From: Rothia nasimurium
GTDB taxonomy: Bacteria > Actinomycetota > Actinomycetes > Actinomycetales > Micrococcaceae
Length of the DNA stretch: 64,000 nt
Reading direction: 5' to 3'
NCBI RefSeq assembly: GCF_928382285.1
Contig: NZ_CAKMSS010000001.1
Span: 597,587-661,586 of the forward strand
The position numbers were made by a program, and so were the translations under genes. The notes below the pieces were generated by a model, which ran no database searches, was not told the DNA's origin, and worked only from the letters and a program-made list of their open reading frames with translations. Within the stretch, counting starts at the first letter, position 1; each line of letters starts with the position of its first letter. Below are positions 26,804 through 35,425 of this stretch, piece by piece.

Positions 26804-27706
26804 ATGAAAAGCCTGCACGATATTCACCCTTTAGTTCAGACAACCCAAGATTTGGAGCTGCGCGGCTTCACCCGTCATGCCCTGAGCCAAAAAGTTTCCC
26901 GAGGCGACATCGTTAGAATCCGCCGCGGCGTCTACGTACCGACTCAGAGCTGGTCTTCATTCCTACCGAGCGAACGGTATCTAGCTCAATTAGTTGCCCA
27001 TTCTAAAGTCATGGGCGACCGAACAGTCTTTTCGCATCTCAGCGCCGCAGCTCTCTACGGTTTTGCCCAGTTGGCGGTGCCAGAGCGCATCCACGTTGCG
27101 GCGCCGCGTTCCAGGGCTCATTCGTCCCCTGGCGTGACCGTGCACGGGCTGACCAGCAAGCCCCACAGGCTAGCGGGTATCCCCGTGACATCTGCGCTTC
27201 AGACTGTAGTTGATTCGTGCAGGGTTCTCGACCTACGTCATGCGCTCGTGCTGGCCGATAGTTCGCTTCGCACCGGGGTTCTCTACCCCGACCTTACGGC
27301 ACAGTTGCGTCAGGCCAGCGGTCGCGCAAGCAGTCGTCTGCATAGGTTAGCTGACTTGGTCAACCCGTTGTCGGAATCTGCTGGGGAGAGCCTGGTGGTC
27401 TATTTCTTAGACGAGTTTGGCTTTCCGCCCTGCCAACAGCAGGTGTGGGTTGAGGGCGGCGGACGGCGCTACCGGCCTGATTTTATGTGGCCGGAGTACA
27501 TGATCATTGTGGAGTTCGACGGCAACATCAAATACGCGGGCGCGAACCGTGAGCAGGTATTTGGTCAGCAAAACGAACGAGAAGCCTGGCTCCGGGCTAG
27601 GGGGTATAACGTGGTGCGCACCAATTGGCATGAGGTGGTCTACCGCCCGCAAGAGCTGGCAGACAAGCTGAGGTGGGCCTTCGCGTCCGCCGGTGTCTAC
27701 CTATAA
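26804..27706 (+). CDS. AbiEi-like wHTH / DUF559 endonuclease-fold protein, paralog 2
   Basis: 300 aa, clear paralog of 19933-20832: same start (MKS), VQTTQDLELRGFTRHALSQK winged-helix part, HALVLADSSLRTG middle, and DUF559 end with YRPDFMWPEYMIIVEFDGN, FGQQNEREAWLRARGYNVVR. A longer frame begins with GTG at 26789, but comparison with paralog 1 favours this ATG. No ribosome site is visible, so a leaderless transcript is possible. Flanked on both sides by the same 59-bp palindrome; the downstream copy begins two bases after the stop. No toxin partner gene. Confidence 0.85.
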   Translation: MKSLHDIHPLVQTTQDLELRGFTRHALSQKVSRGDIVRIRRGVYVPTQSWSSFLPSERYLAQLVAHSKVMGDRTVFSHLSAAALYGFAQLAVPERIHVAAPRSRAHSSPGVTVHGLTSKPHRLAGIPVTSALQTVVDSCRVLDLRHALVLADSSLRTGVLYPDLTAQLRQASGRASSRLHRLADLVNPLSESAGESLVVYFLDEFGFPPCQQQVWVEGGGRRYRPDFMWPEYMIIVEFDGNIKYAGANREQVFGQQNEREAWLRARGYNVVRTNWHEVVYRPQELADKLRWAFASAGVYL

Positions 27707-27708
27707 AC

Positions 27709-27767
27709 TTCGACGCGTCCGCTGGTTTTCCACGCTTTAGAAGTAGAAAACCGGCGGACGCGTCGAA
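27709..27767. repeat. 59-bp palindrome, downstream of AbiEi/DUF559 gene 2
   Basis: Arms of 22 bp with one wobble, 27709-27730 and 27746-27767, 15-base loop also starting CACGC. Same orientation as 26535-26593; the arms differ between copies at only a few positions. It lies between the convergent AbiEi/DUF559 gene and sir. Confidence 0.87.
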
Positions 27768-27776
27768 AGACTAGCT

Positions 27777-29510
27777 CTAGACCAGCTGTTGCTCGTCCGC
27801 CTCCATCGCCCAGCAGGCAAAGCTCTGACTTGAATCTGCACGTTCAGCCAGGTAGCTGCGAATCAGGCGCTCAAGGTAGTCCTCAAGCAGGTCAGCTTCA
27901 ACTTTGAGCCCGCGCACGGTACGCCCGAGGGTGCCGGCTGCGTCATTCTGGTAGTCAGCCAGCCCGCCGCCAAGGTGAACCTGGAAGCCGGGTACCTGGC
28001 GGCCGTCATCGGTGGTAATGATCTGCCCCTTCAGCCCGATATCTGCGGTCTGAATACGGGCGCAGGAGTTGGGGCAGCCGTTGATGTGCAGGGTCAGGCG
28101 GGCAGGGAGCTGGTCGGCCACATCGGCCATGCGCTCTTCGAGGTTATCGATGACGCGGGCGGCAGTGGACTTGGTCGCCACGATAGCCAGCTTGCAATAC
28201 TCGATGCCGGTGCAGGCGATGGTGGAGCGGCGGAAGACGGACGGACGCGCGTAGAAGCCCAGCTTCTCGGCTTCGGTGATGAAGGGCTCAACATCATCTT
28301 CTTCGATGTCAAGCACGACCAGCTTCTGGTAGGGGGTAGTGCGTAGACGCGAAGAGCCGTACTTCTCAACCAGGTTGGCCAGGTCGATGAGCTGGGTGCC
28401 GCTAATGCGCCCCACGGTGGGGGTCAGACCGATGTAGAACTTACCGTCCTTCTGCGCGTGTACTCCTACGTGGTCGCCGGTGATGGCGGGGGTCTCGGGG
28501 GCAGGGCCGTCGGGCAGAGCGTAGCCTAGGTACTCTTCTTCGAGTACCTGCCGGAACTTTTCAACACCCCAGTCAGCGACCAGGAACTTCAGGCGGGCCT
28601 TGTTGCGCAGGCGGCGGTAGCCGTAGTCACGGAAGATGGAGATAACGCCCTTCCAGACCTCAACGGCCTGGTCCTGGGTGACGAAAACGCCCAGGCGTTC
28701 GGCTAGTTTGGGGTTGGTAGACAGGCCCCCTCCGACCCAGAGGTCATAGCCGACTCCCAGGTCGGGGTGGGTTACGCCCACGAAAGCTACGTCGTTAATC
28801 TCGTGGACGACGTCCTGGCTGGGGTGACCGGTGAAGCAGGTTTTGAACTTACGCGGTAGGTTCGAGAAGGCTGGGTCGCCGATGTACTTCTCTTTAATTT
28901 CACGAATGACCGGGGTGGGGTCGATCAGTTCGTCAGCTGCGATACCGGCTAGGGGTGAGCCCAGAATGACACGACCGACGTCGCCGCAGGCCTCGGTGGT
29001 ATCAAGATTGACCTCAGCCAGGCGGCGCCAGATCTCGGGCACATCTTCTACCTGCACCCAGTGTAGCTGTACGTTCTGGCGGTCGGTCACATCTGCGGTG
29101 TCGCGAGCAAAATCCCGAGATATTTCACCGATCACGCGGGTCTGCTCGGTGGTGAGCTGGCCTGAGTCGATGCGAACGCGCAGCATGAAGTACTGATCTT
29201 CTAGCTCTTCGGGGCTTAGGGTGGCGGTGCGTCCGCCGTCGATGCCCTGTTTGCGCTGGGTGTAGAGGCCCCACCAGCGGAAGCGGCCGTGCAGGTCGTC
29301 CGAGTCGATGGAGTCGAAGCCTTCCTTGGAGTATGTGTCGATAATCCGCTCGCGCACGTGCAAGCCATCGTCGGCTAGCTTGAATTCTTCGTTGGCGTTG
29401 AGCGGTGTCTTTCCGTCGATTTTCCACTGGCCGTTGGGTTTTTTGGAGACGGGTTTGCGACGGGCCGGGGCGTCTGCTTGGTCAGGCCGGGCAGTGAGGG
29501 TCTTTGCCAT
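27777..29510 (-). CDS. sir: Ferredoxin-dependent sulfite (or nitrite) reductase
   Basis: Siroheme/[4Fe-4S] enzyme making six-electron reductions. 577 aa with two ferredoxin-like half domains; cluster cysteines in CTGIEYC (near 431-437) and CPNSC (near 478-483); siroheme arginines in QNVQLHWV and FRWWGLYTQRKQG regions. No flavin domain, so electrons come from ferredoxin. As the last gene of the cysH-D-N-TSUP operon it almost certainly makes sulfide, and NirB takes nitrite. Only 5 bp from the TSUP gene. Confidence 0.94.
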   Translation of the reverse strand: MAKTLTARPDQADAPARRKPVSKKPNGQWKIDGKTPLNANEEFKLADDGLHVRERIIDTYSKEGFDSIDSDDLHGRFRWWGLYTQRKQGIDGGRTATLSPEELEDQYFMLRVRIDSGQLTTEQTRVIGEISRDFARDTADVTDRQNVQLHWVQVEDVPEIWRRLAEVNLDTTEACGDVGRVILGSPLAGIAADELIDPTPVIREIKEKYIGDPAFSNLPRKFKTCFTGHPSQDVVHEINDVAFVGVTHPDLGVGYDLWVGGGLSTNPKLAERLGVFVTQDQAVEVWKGVISIFRDYGYRRLRNKARLKFLVADWGVEKFRQVLEEEYLGYALPDGPAPETPAITGDHVGVHAQKDGKFYIGLTPTVGRISGTQLIDLANLVEKYGSSRLRTTPYQKLVVLDIEEDDVEPFITEAEKLGFYARPSVFRRSTIACTGIEYCKLAIVATKSTAARVIDNLEERMADVADQLPARLTLHINGCPNSCARIQTADIGLKGQIITTDDGRQVPGFQVHLGGGLADYQNDAAGTLGRTVRGLKVEADLLEDYLERLIRSYLAERADSSQSFACWAMEADEQQLV

Positions 29511-29515
29511 GGGTT

Positions 29516-30463
29516 CTAGTCTTTCGTGCGTGTGGTGCTGGTTGCGAGAGTGTGAAGTGAGGGTGAAACGGTTTCCTGGTAGCCGGTGGGACGGTGTGGT
29601 GCGAGCTGGCGGCTTCGCAGTACCCCGCGGGTGCTCAGAGCCAGCCCGGTCAGGGCAGTTGCCAGGGTCAGTGGCAGGCTATAGGGGGCGAGCGCTGGAA
29701 TCAGCCCGATGAGGTAGGGCAGGTGGGTGACGACCAGGCAGGTGCCCACAAAGCCTCCGAGGGCGGTGGGGTTGATGCGGGTGACCAGCCAGGCGGCAAC
29801 GGGGGCGGCGAGGACGCCACCGGCCAACAGGGCGAGGACGGCAAGGAGGTGTTCGGTGAGGTCCTGCCACATGCCCAGTACGAAGCCAAGGCTTGCTGCT
29901 AGGGTGACCAGAAATTCAGCGGTATTGACGGTACCTACGATGCGGCGGGGTTCGGTTTTGCCGATGCTCATCAGGGTGGAGCTGGTGACCGGTCCCCAGC
30001 CTCCCCCACCGGCGGCGTCCACGAACCCTCCGAAGAGCCCTAGGAAGCCGAGGGTCCGGGGGGTGGCGGGGGCGCCGGTGCCCCGGGCGGTTCTGCGTCC
30101 GGTTGAGAAGCGCAGAACCAGGTTGATGCCGATGAGAGTCAGAATGGTTGCCATCACCGGTTTCGCTGTTGCCAGGGAGAGGTTGGAAAGCAGGGTGGCT
30201 CCGGCAAAGGCCCCTACCGCCCCGGGCAGGCCCAGGCGTAGTACGACCTTCCAGTCGATATTGTTAAATCGCCAGTGGCTCATGCCCGATGCCAGGGTGG
30301 TTCCGAGTTCTGCCACATGAACAACTGCGGACGCGCTGGCCGGGTTCATCGCTGCAAGGGCAAGGAGCAGGGTGGTTGAGGTAGCTCCGAAGCCCATGCC
30401 GAGGCTGCCGTCGACCAGTTGGGCGAGCAGACCGCCCAGGGCGATGAGAAGTAGTTTGTTCAT
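29516..30463 (-). CDS. TauE/SafE (TSUP) family permease
   Basis: 315 aa, eight or so membrane helices, with the family's N-terminal GGLLAQLVDGSLGMGFG and central GGFVDAAGGGGWGPVTSS repeats. TSUP proteins move sulfite, sulfate or sulfur organics. Its place between cysN and sir suggests sulfate uptake or sulfite export for this pathway; direction cannot be read from sequence. Confidence 0.9.
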   Translation of the reverse strand: MNKLLLIALGGLLAQLVDGSLGMGFGATSTTLLLALAAMNPASASAVVHVAELGTTLASGMSHWRFNNIDWKVVLRLGLPGAVGAFAGATLLSNLSLATAKPVMATILTLIGINLVLRFSTGRRTARGTGAPATPRTLGFLGLFGGFVDAAGGGGWGPVTSSTLMSIGKTEPRRIVGTVNTAEFLVTLAASLGFVLGMWQDLTEHLLAVLALLAGGVLAAPVAAWLVTRINPTALGGFVGTCLVVTHLPYLIGLIPALAPYSLPLTLATALTGLALSTRGVLRSRQLAPHRPTGYQETVSPSLHTLATSTTRTKD

Positions 30464-30488
30464 GGTGGTATTCGTTCTGTGTGGGGCT

Positions 30489-31784
30489 CTAGCGGACGAG
30501 GCCTGCGGCTAGGGTGTTGCCGTCGGCCTGGTTGATGAGCAGGAGGGAGCCTACCAGGCCGCGCCCGCTGTAGGGTTCGACGGGTAGGTCTTCTGCTAGT
30601 TGTAGGGTGACGGTAGCGATGTCGTTCAGTTCGATGGCTTCGCCGGGGTGTTCCTGGTTGGTATCGATGTCGAGCAGGGAGTCGATGGAGACCAATCGAG
30701 CTCGTACCAGGGAGGTTCCGTAGCGGAGTTTTACCTTGGCGCCGGGGCGTAGCGGGGTGTCGGCTAGCCCTACCAGGGTGGCGGTGAGTTCCCGGCTCCC
30801 CTCGGGGCGGTCGGTTCCCGCGATGAGGTCACCGCGGGATAGGTCGATGTCGTCTGCCAGGCGCACCACGATGGAATCACCGGTGGCGGCAGTAGCGACT
30901 TCCCCGTCTGCGGAGTCGATATGGGTGACGGTGCTGGTGCGCCCCTGCCCCAGGTGCACGGTATCACCAACAGCCAGGTGCCCGGCGGTAATACGGCCAG
31001 CGTAGCCCCGGTAGTCGGTGCCCTGGGGACGGATTACATACTGGATCGGTAGGCGCAGACCCAGCTCAGAGGTAGCGTCGGTGACGTCCACGGTTTCTAG
31101 GTAGCCAAGCACGGTCGGGCCTGTGTACCAGGGGGTGTTTTCGGAGGGCTCCACCACGTTATCCCCCTTCAGCGCACTAATGGGGATGACGGTAACCTCG
31201 GAGACCCCCTTCTCCTGCGCCAGAGCCGTAAAGTCCTCGCGAATCTGCTCAAAGACGTCCTGGGAGTAATCCACCAGGTCAATCTTGTTCACAGCCAGGA
31301 CTACCTGGCGCACACCCAGCAGGGCTGCAACCGTCAGGTGGCGGCGGGTCTGGGTCACTACGCCGTGGCGGGCGTCCACTAAGAGCACCACAACCTGGGA
31401 GGTTGAAACACCGGTCACGGTATTGCGGGTGTACTGCACGTGACCCGGGGTATCAGCCAGAATGAAGGTGCGCTCGGCGGTTGAGAAATAACGGTAGGCC
31501 ACGTCGATGGTGATGCCCTGTTCGCGTTCTGCGCGCAGACCATCAACTAGGAGCGATAGGTCAAGGCCGTCGTGGCCGCGCTCGCGGCTGGTGCGCTCGA
31601 CCGCTGAGAGCTGGTCGGCCAGCACACTCTTAGTGTCGTGGAGCAGGCGGCCCACGAAGGTTGATTTGCCGTCGTCGACGCTTCCGGCGGTGCACAGGCG
31701 CAGGGTCTGACGGGTTGCAAGCTGGGCGGACGCCGGTGCCCCGCTTGCTGTCTCGATATCGGTGGGGTGGGTGAGCAGGGTCAT
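30489..31784 (-). CDS. cysN: Sulfate adenylyltransferase subunit 1 (GTPase)
   Basis: GTP hydrolysis drives APS formation by CysD. Elongation-factor-like domain with P-loop AGSVDDGKSTFVGRLLHD (near 32-49), ITIDVAYRYFST, DTPGHVQYTRNTVTG and NKIDLVDY, then two beta-barrel domains. 431 aa with no APS kinase fusion at the C-terminus. Starts 1 bp behind cysD. Confidence 0.96.
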   Translation of the reverse strand: MTLLTHPTDIETASGAPASAQLATRQTLRLCTAGSVDDGKSTFVGRLLHDTKSVLADQLSAVERTSRERGHDGLDLSLLVDGLRAEREQGITIDVAYRYFSTAERTFILADTPGHVQYTRNTVTGVSTSQVVVLLVDARHGVVTQTRRHLTVAALLGVRQVVLAVNKIDLVDYSQDVFEQIREDFTALAQEKGVSEVTVIPISALKGDNVVEPSENTPWYTGPTVLGYLETVDVTDATSELGLRLPIQYVIRPQGTDYRGYAGRITAGHLAVGDTVHLGQGRTSTVTHIDSADGEVATAATGDSIVVRLADDIDLSRGDLIAGTDRPEGSRELTATLVGLADTPLRPGAKVKLRYGTSLVRARLVSIDSLLDIDTNQEHPGEAIELNDIATVTLQLAEDLPVEPYSGRGLVGSLLLINQADGNTLAAGLVR

Positions 31785-31785
31785 T

Positions 31786-32700
31786 TTAGAAATAACCTTC
31801 CTTCTTGCGGTCTTCCATGGCGGATTCGCTTAGGCGGTCGTCCGCGCGGGTTGCACCGCGTTCGGTCAGGGTTGAGGTGGAGATTTCGGTGATAATGTCC
31901 TGTACCGTGCTGGCTTCAGACAGGACGGCGCCGGTGCAGCTCATATCGCCGACGGTACGGTAGCGTACCCGGCGGGTTTCAAGGGGTTCGCCCTTGGTGG
32001 GCCCACCCCACTCCCCTGCGGTCAGCCACATGCCGTCGCGGTTGAAGACTTCGCGCTCGTGGGAGAAATAGATGGGGGGAAGCTCGATTGCGCGGGCTCC
32101 GATGTATTCCCAGATGTCGGCTTCGGTCCAGTTGGAGATGGGGAAAACGCGGATGTTCTCGCCGGGCAGGTGGCCGCCGTTGTAGAGGTTCCACAGCTCG
32201 GGGCGCTGGCGGCGGGGGTCCCAGCCGCCGAAGGCGTCGCGTACCGAGAAGATGCGCTCTTTGGCGCGGGCGCGTTCCTCATCGCGGCGAGCACCACCAA
32301 GAACCGCGTCGTAGCCCTGCTCTTCGATGGTTTCGACCAGGGGGACGGTCTGCAGGGGGTTGCGGGTGCCGTCGGGGCGCTCCTGGAGTTCTCCCCGGTC
32401 GATCCAGTCCTGGACTTTGGCCACGCGCAGGCGGGCGCCGGTGCGCTCCACCAGGCGGTCGCGGAAGTCGATAACTTCAGGGAAGTTGTGGCCGGTATCT
32501 ACGTGCAGCAGTTCAAAGGGCACGGGTGCCGGTGCGAAGGCGCGGCGGGCTAGTTCGTAGACGACAACGGAGTCTTTACCGCCTGAGAAGAGCAGGGCGA
32601 CCTTGTCGAATTGCCCGGCTACTTCGCGCAGGATGTGGATTGACTCGTTTTCTAGGTCTTTGAGGTGGGGTGAAAGGGTTTCTGTTGTTGTGGTGCTCAT
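31786..32700 (-). CDS. cysD: Sulfate adenylyltransferase subunit 2
   Basis: PP-loop enzyme joining sulfate and ATP to APS. LLFSGGKDSVVVYELARRAF carries the PP-loop; HVDTGHNFPEVIDFRD and GARRDEERARAKERIFS follow. The start at 32700 overlaps the cysH stop as ATGA; an in-frame ATG at 32715 is less likely. About 304 aa. Confidence 0.96.
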   Translation of the reverse strand: MSTTTTETLSPHLKDLENESIHILREVAGQFDKVALLFSGGKDSVVVYELARRAFAPAPVPFELLHVDTGHNFPEVIDFRDRLVERTGARLRVAKVQDWIDRGELQERPDGTRNPLQTVPLVETIEEQGYDAVLGGARRDEERARAKERIFSVRDAFGGWDPRRQRPELWNLYNGGHLPGENIRVFPISNWTEADIWEYIGARAIELPPIYFSHEREVFNRDGMWLTAGEWGGPTKGEPLETRRVRYRTVGDMSCTGAVLSEASTVQDIITEISTSTLTERGATRADDRLSESAMEDRKKEGYF

Positions 32701-33497
32701 GTGTGTAGTCCGCATTCTGTCTTGGTGAACCCGGCCCAGCGTCCGCTGCGGGGGTCCTGGCCGGCTTCAACCTTGGCGGTGCAGGGGGCGCAGCCGATTG
32801 AGGGGTAGCCTGCCTTGGTCAGGGGGTGAACGATGAGGTTCTTTTCGTCGATGTACCGGTCGGTATCTTCAAGGCTCCAGGTGACCAGGGGCGAGATCTT
32901 GAGTCTGCCGTTGGGGTCTATATCCAGTGCCGGGGTGGTGGCGCGAAGCGGTGAATCTGCCCGGCGGAGGCCGGTAATCCAGCCGGTGTAGGGGGCCATG
33001 GACGCTACCAGGGGCTCGACCTTGCGCATGCGGCAGCAGGCTGCGGGATCGGTGCCGTAGAGGTTGATGCCGTAGCGGGCGTCCTGCTGGCCCACGGTGA
33101 GCAGGGGCTTGGCTCTGACCAGGTTCTGGGGGTAGCGTTCCTCTACCTGCTGGGCCACGTCCAGGGTCTCGGGGAAGTGGTAGCCGGTATCGAGAAAGAG
33201 GAAGTCTGAGTCAGGAAGGTAGCGGCTAGCCAGTTCGGCGAGCACCGTGTTTTCCATGGAGAGGGTTACCACCAGCTTGCCCGTCACGTGTTCGTGGGCC
33301 CAGGTCAGGATTTCCTCGGCACTTGCATCGTAGAGGGCTTCGGCATAGCGATCTACGAGTTGCCGGTTGGCTTCTTTCTCGGCGTCTGAGAGCTGAGCAG
33401 GCTCAGGCGTGCCCTCCGGGCTGATAGCCGGATCTTCCAGCGCTGCGGCCGGTGAGCCGAGACCAAAGTTTTTAAAGCTCACGGGTGAGGGTTCCAT
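32697..33497 (-). CDS. cysH: Adenylyl-sulfate (APS) reductase
   Basis: Reduces activated sulfate to sulfite. PP-loop-like fold (VVTLSMENTVLAE; FLFLDTGYHFPETL). The cysteine pairs CC (near 152, in AACCRMRKVEPL) and CAPC (near 232) plus the terminal ECGLHT show the [4Fe-4S] APS-using type, not the PAPS type. Consistently no cysC is present. 266 aa. First gene of the cysH-D-N-TSUP-sir operon. Confidence 0.95.
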   Translation of the reverse strand: MEPSPVSFKNFGLGSPAAALEDPAISPEGTPEPAQLSDAEKEANRQLVDRYAEALYDASAEEILTWAHEHVTGKLVVTLSMENTVLAELASRYLPDSDFLFLDTGYHFPETLDVAQQVEERYPQNLVRAKPLLTVGQQDARYGINLYGTDPAACCRMRKVEPLVASMAPYTGWITGLRRADSPLRATTPALDIDPNGRLKISPLVTWSLEDTDRYIDEKNLIVHPLTKAGYPSIGCAPCTAKVEAGQDPRSGRWAGFTKTECGLHT

Positions 33498-33760
33498 AGC
33501 GCTCCTTTCATAACAGTTCTTAGGGTCGAATTGTTTGAAAGTCTAGGCTTATGGGGGCGGGGTGGTCGAGTTATTTCGGGTGCCTGGTCACGGGGCGACA
33601 TTTTTACGTCATAGGTCTTCACCGGGGGTAATTTTTACGGCCCTAGGTTTGCTTGAGGCCCTTGCAGCCCACTACTGTGCACCACTGGTTGCAGGCTTAC
33701 TTGTCATCTAATGAAACGTGCGTACCGCAGGTAGACCCGGGGCGTGCCACAATGGTGTTT
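33498..33760. promoter_or_regulatory. cysH / pdxY divergent intergenic region
   Basis: Minus-strand -10 candidate TAGACT with a TCGACC-like -35 lies about 40 bp before cysH. The word ATTTTTACG occurs twice in the same direction, 33600-33608 and 33631-33639, 31 bp (three helical turns) apart, a possible activator site. On the right, CACAAT seven bases before ATG 33761 could make pdxY leaderless. Confidence 0.45.
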
Positions 33761-34615
33761 ATGCGTATTTTGTCTATTCAGTCCGCTGTAGCTTACGGCC
33801 ACGTAGGTAATTCAGCTGCCGTTTTTCCCCTCCAGCGTCTTGGCCACGAGGTCATGCCCGTCAACACCGTCCTGTTCTCGAACCACACCGGCTACGGTGC
33901 TTGGCGTGGGCCGCTGATTTCGGGCGACGACGTCCGCGAGATTGTCACCGGCATCGAGGAACGCGGCGGTCTGACCGATACCGCCCTGGTGATTTCCGGC
34001 TATCAGGGTGGCTCCTCCATCGGTGATGCCATCCTCGATGCCGTCGCCAAGGCCCGAGCTGCTAACCCGGGCGTCCTGTACTCCTGCGACCCCGTCCTGG
34101 GTAATGCCACCAGCGGCTGCTTCGTCTCCCCCGAGGTGCAGGAACTGATTCGTGACCGCGTGATTCAGCACGCTGACATCATTACCCCCAACCAGTTTGA
34201 GCTGGGCTTTGTGACCGGCACCGACCCCCAGACCCTCGATGAGGTGCTTGATTCTGTGGCCGCAGCCCAGAAGATTGGCCCCCAGACTGTGCTGGTGACC
34301 AGTGTGAACACCCCAGAAACCCCGGAGGATTCAATCCAGATGCTGGCGGTTTCGGGCGATGAAGCCTGGTTAATCACCACTCCTCGCTTGCCGATGAAGG
34401 CCAACGGCTCGGGTGATGTTACCCAGGCTCTCTTTGCCTCCCACTTCGCATCGGGCAAGAGCCTGAAGGAAGCCCTTGAGCTGACCACCGCCAGTGTCTA
34501 TGAGCTGCTGAAGAATACCCTGGCCTCGGGTCAGCGGGAGCTGCAGCTGGTTGAGTCCCAGCAGGCCTACGTTGAGCCTGCTGAGACCTTTGAGGCGGTA
34601 GCGGTTAAGCGCTAA
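33761..34615 (+). CDS. pdxY: Pyridoxal kinase
   Basis: Phosphorylates pyridoxal to the coenzyme PLP. Ribokinase-like fold with ILSIQSAVAYGHVGNSAA at the start, VNTVLFSNHTGYG, YSCDPVLGN, TPNQFELGFVTG, and the anion-hole/catalytic GSGDVTQALF near 215. 284 aa from ATG 33761, which matches the family N-terminus; the open frame is longer. No ribosome site is seen. Its end overlaps convergent sirB by 11 bp. Confidence 0.93.
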   Translation: MRILSIQSAVAYGHVGNSAAVFPLQRLGHEVMPVNTVLFSNHTGYGAWRGPLISGDDVREIVTGIEERGGLTDTALVISGYQGGSSIGDAILDAVAKARAANPGVLYSCDPVLGNATSGCFVSPEVQELIRDRVIQHADIITPNQFELGFVTGTDPQTLDEVLDSVAAAQKIGPQTVLVTSVNTPETPEDSIQMLAVSGDEAWLITTPRLPMKANGSGDVTQALFASHFASGKSLKEALELTTASVYELLKNTLASGQRELQLVESQQAYVEPAETFEAVAVKR

Positions 34616-35327
34616 GAGCGGTGAGGGCTTCGGTAGCTCTTTCAAAAGCAACTGAAGCAACTATCGCGGCGGAGGCGGCGTCTCCGGGCAGCACCAGCGG
34701 CTCGGCGACGACCGCCTTTTCTGTGCCCTGGTAAGCCTTGGTGAGTTTGCTGTGGAAGTAGCCGCGGGCCAGCAGATAGGTTGAGATGTATTCGGCCTGG
34801 TTGCTTTCCCATGCCTGCTCGATAGTGGGTTCAATGTCGGCAACAAAACCGTAGGGCACCTGCCGGCTGAGCAGGGTGCTGAAAACTTCTGCCTGATAGA
34901 GCACGGCTTCACGGCCGTCCGCCCGGGAGGAACCGGCTGCTGCCAGCGCGATATCGTCGTAGCCGTCCCAGCCTGCCTCTTCGAGGCGCTGGCGTTGCAG
35001 CTTAGCCAGGGCTGCTGAGGGGCCTAGGGCGCGGGCTACTGCGGTGGTCAGGTGGCTAGCGTCTGCCGCTGCCTGCCTCATATCGTGTTCGGTGTGGTAA
35101 CCCGGTGAGAGTAGCAGGGGCAGAAGGACGGCGGTAGCCCCGGACGGTAACTCCTGCAGCACCTGCGGCAGGGAGGGTTCTTGCACATCAACGTAGGCTT
35201 CATGCACGCTGTAGGTTCCCGGTGCCTGGGCCTCGATCAGGGCAGTGAGCTGCTCACGGATGAGGTTGACGGCTTCGCGGCCCTGGGGGTTATCGGTTCC
35301 GTGGGAGGTGGCGACCAGGTGAATCAT
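34605..35327 (-). CDS. sirB: Sirohydrochlorin ferrochelatase (CbiX/SirB type)
   Basis: Inserts iron into sirohydrochlorin, the last step to siroheme. HLVATSHGTDNPQGREAV at the N-terminus holds the metal-binding histidine; PLLLSPGYHTEHDM holds the second. About 240 aa, two repeated halves as in long CbiX. The start is ATG 35327 with GGAG upstream; the frame extends further through a hairpin. It completes the route with CobA and SirC although encoded several kb away. Confidence 0.88.
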   Translation of the reverse strand: MIHLVATSHGTDNPQGREAVNLIREQLTALIEAQAPGTYSVHEAYVDVQEPSLPQVLQELPSGATAVLLPLLLSPGYHTEHDMRQAAADASHLTTAVARALGPSAALAKLQRQRLEEAGWDGYDDIALAAAGSSRADGREAVLYQAEVFSTLLSRQVPYGFVADIEPTIEQAWESNQAEYISTYLLARGYFHSKLTKAYQGTEKAVVAEPLVLPGDAASAAIVASVAFERATEALTALSA

Positions 35328-35354
35328 GGGGCTCCAGTCTGCTGCCTGCACAGC

Positions 35355-35384
35355 ACAGTGGGTGGGGCTGACCCCACCCACTGT
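35355..35384. terminator. Perfect hairpin upstream of sirB
   Basis: 13-bp perfect arms ACAGTGGGTGGGG and CCCCACCCACTGT with loop CTGA, between the stop of the NAD(P)-binding gene and the sirB start. There is no T-run. Confidence 0.55.
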
Positions 35385-35425
35385 ACAGCACAATCAATCG
35401 ACTGGCAGATGCGTTTCTCCCGCTT

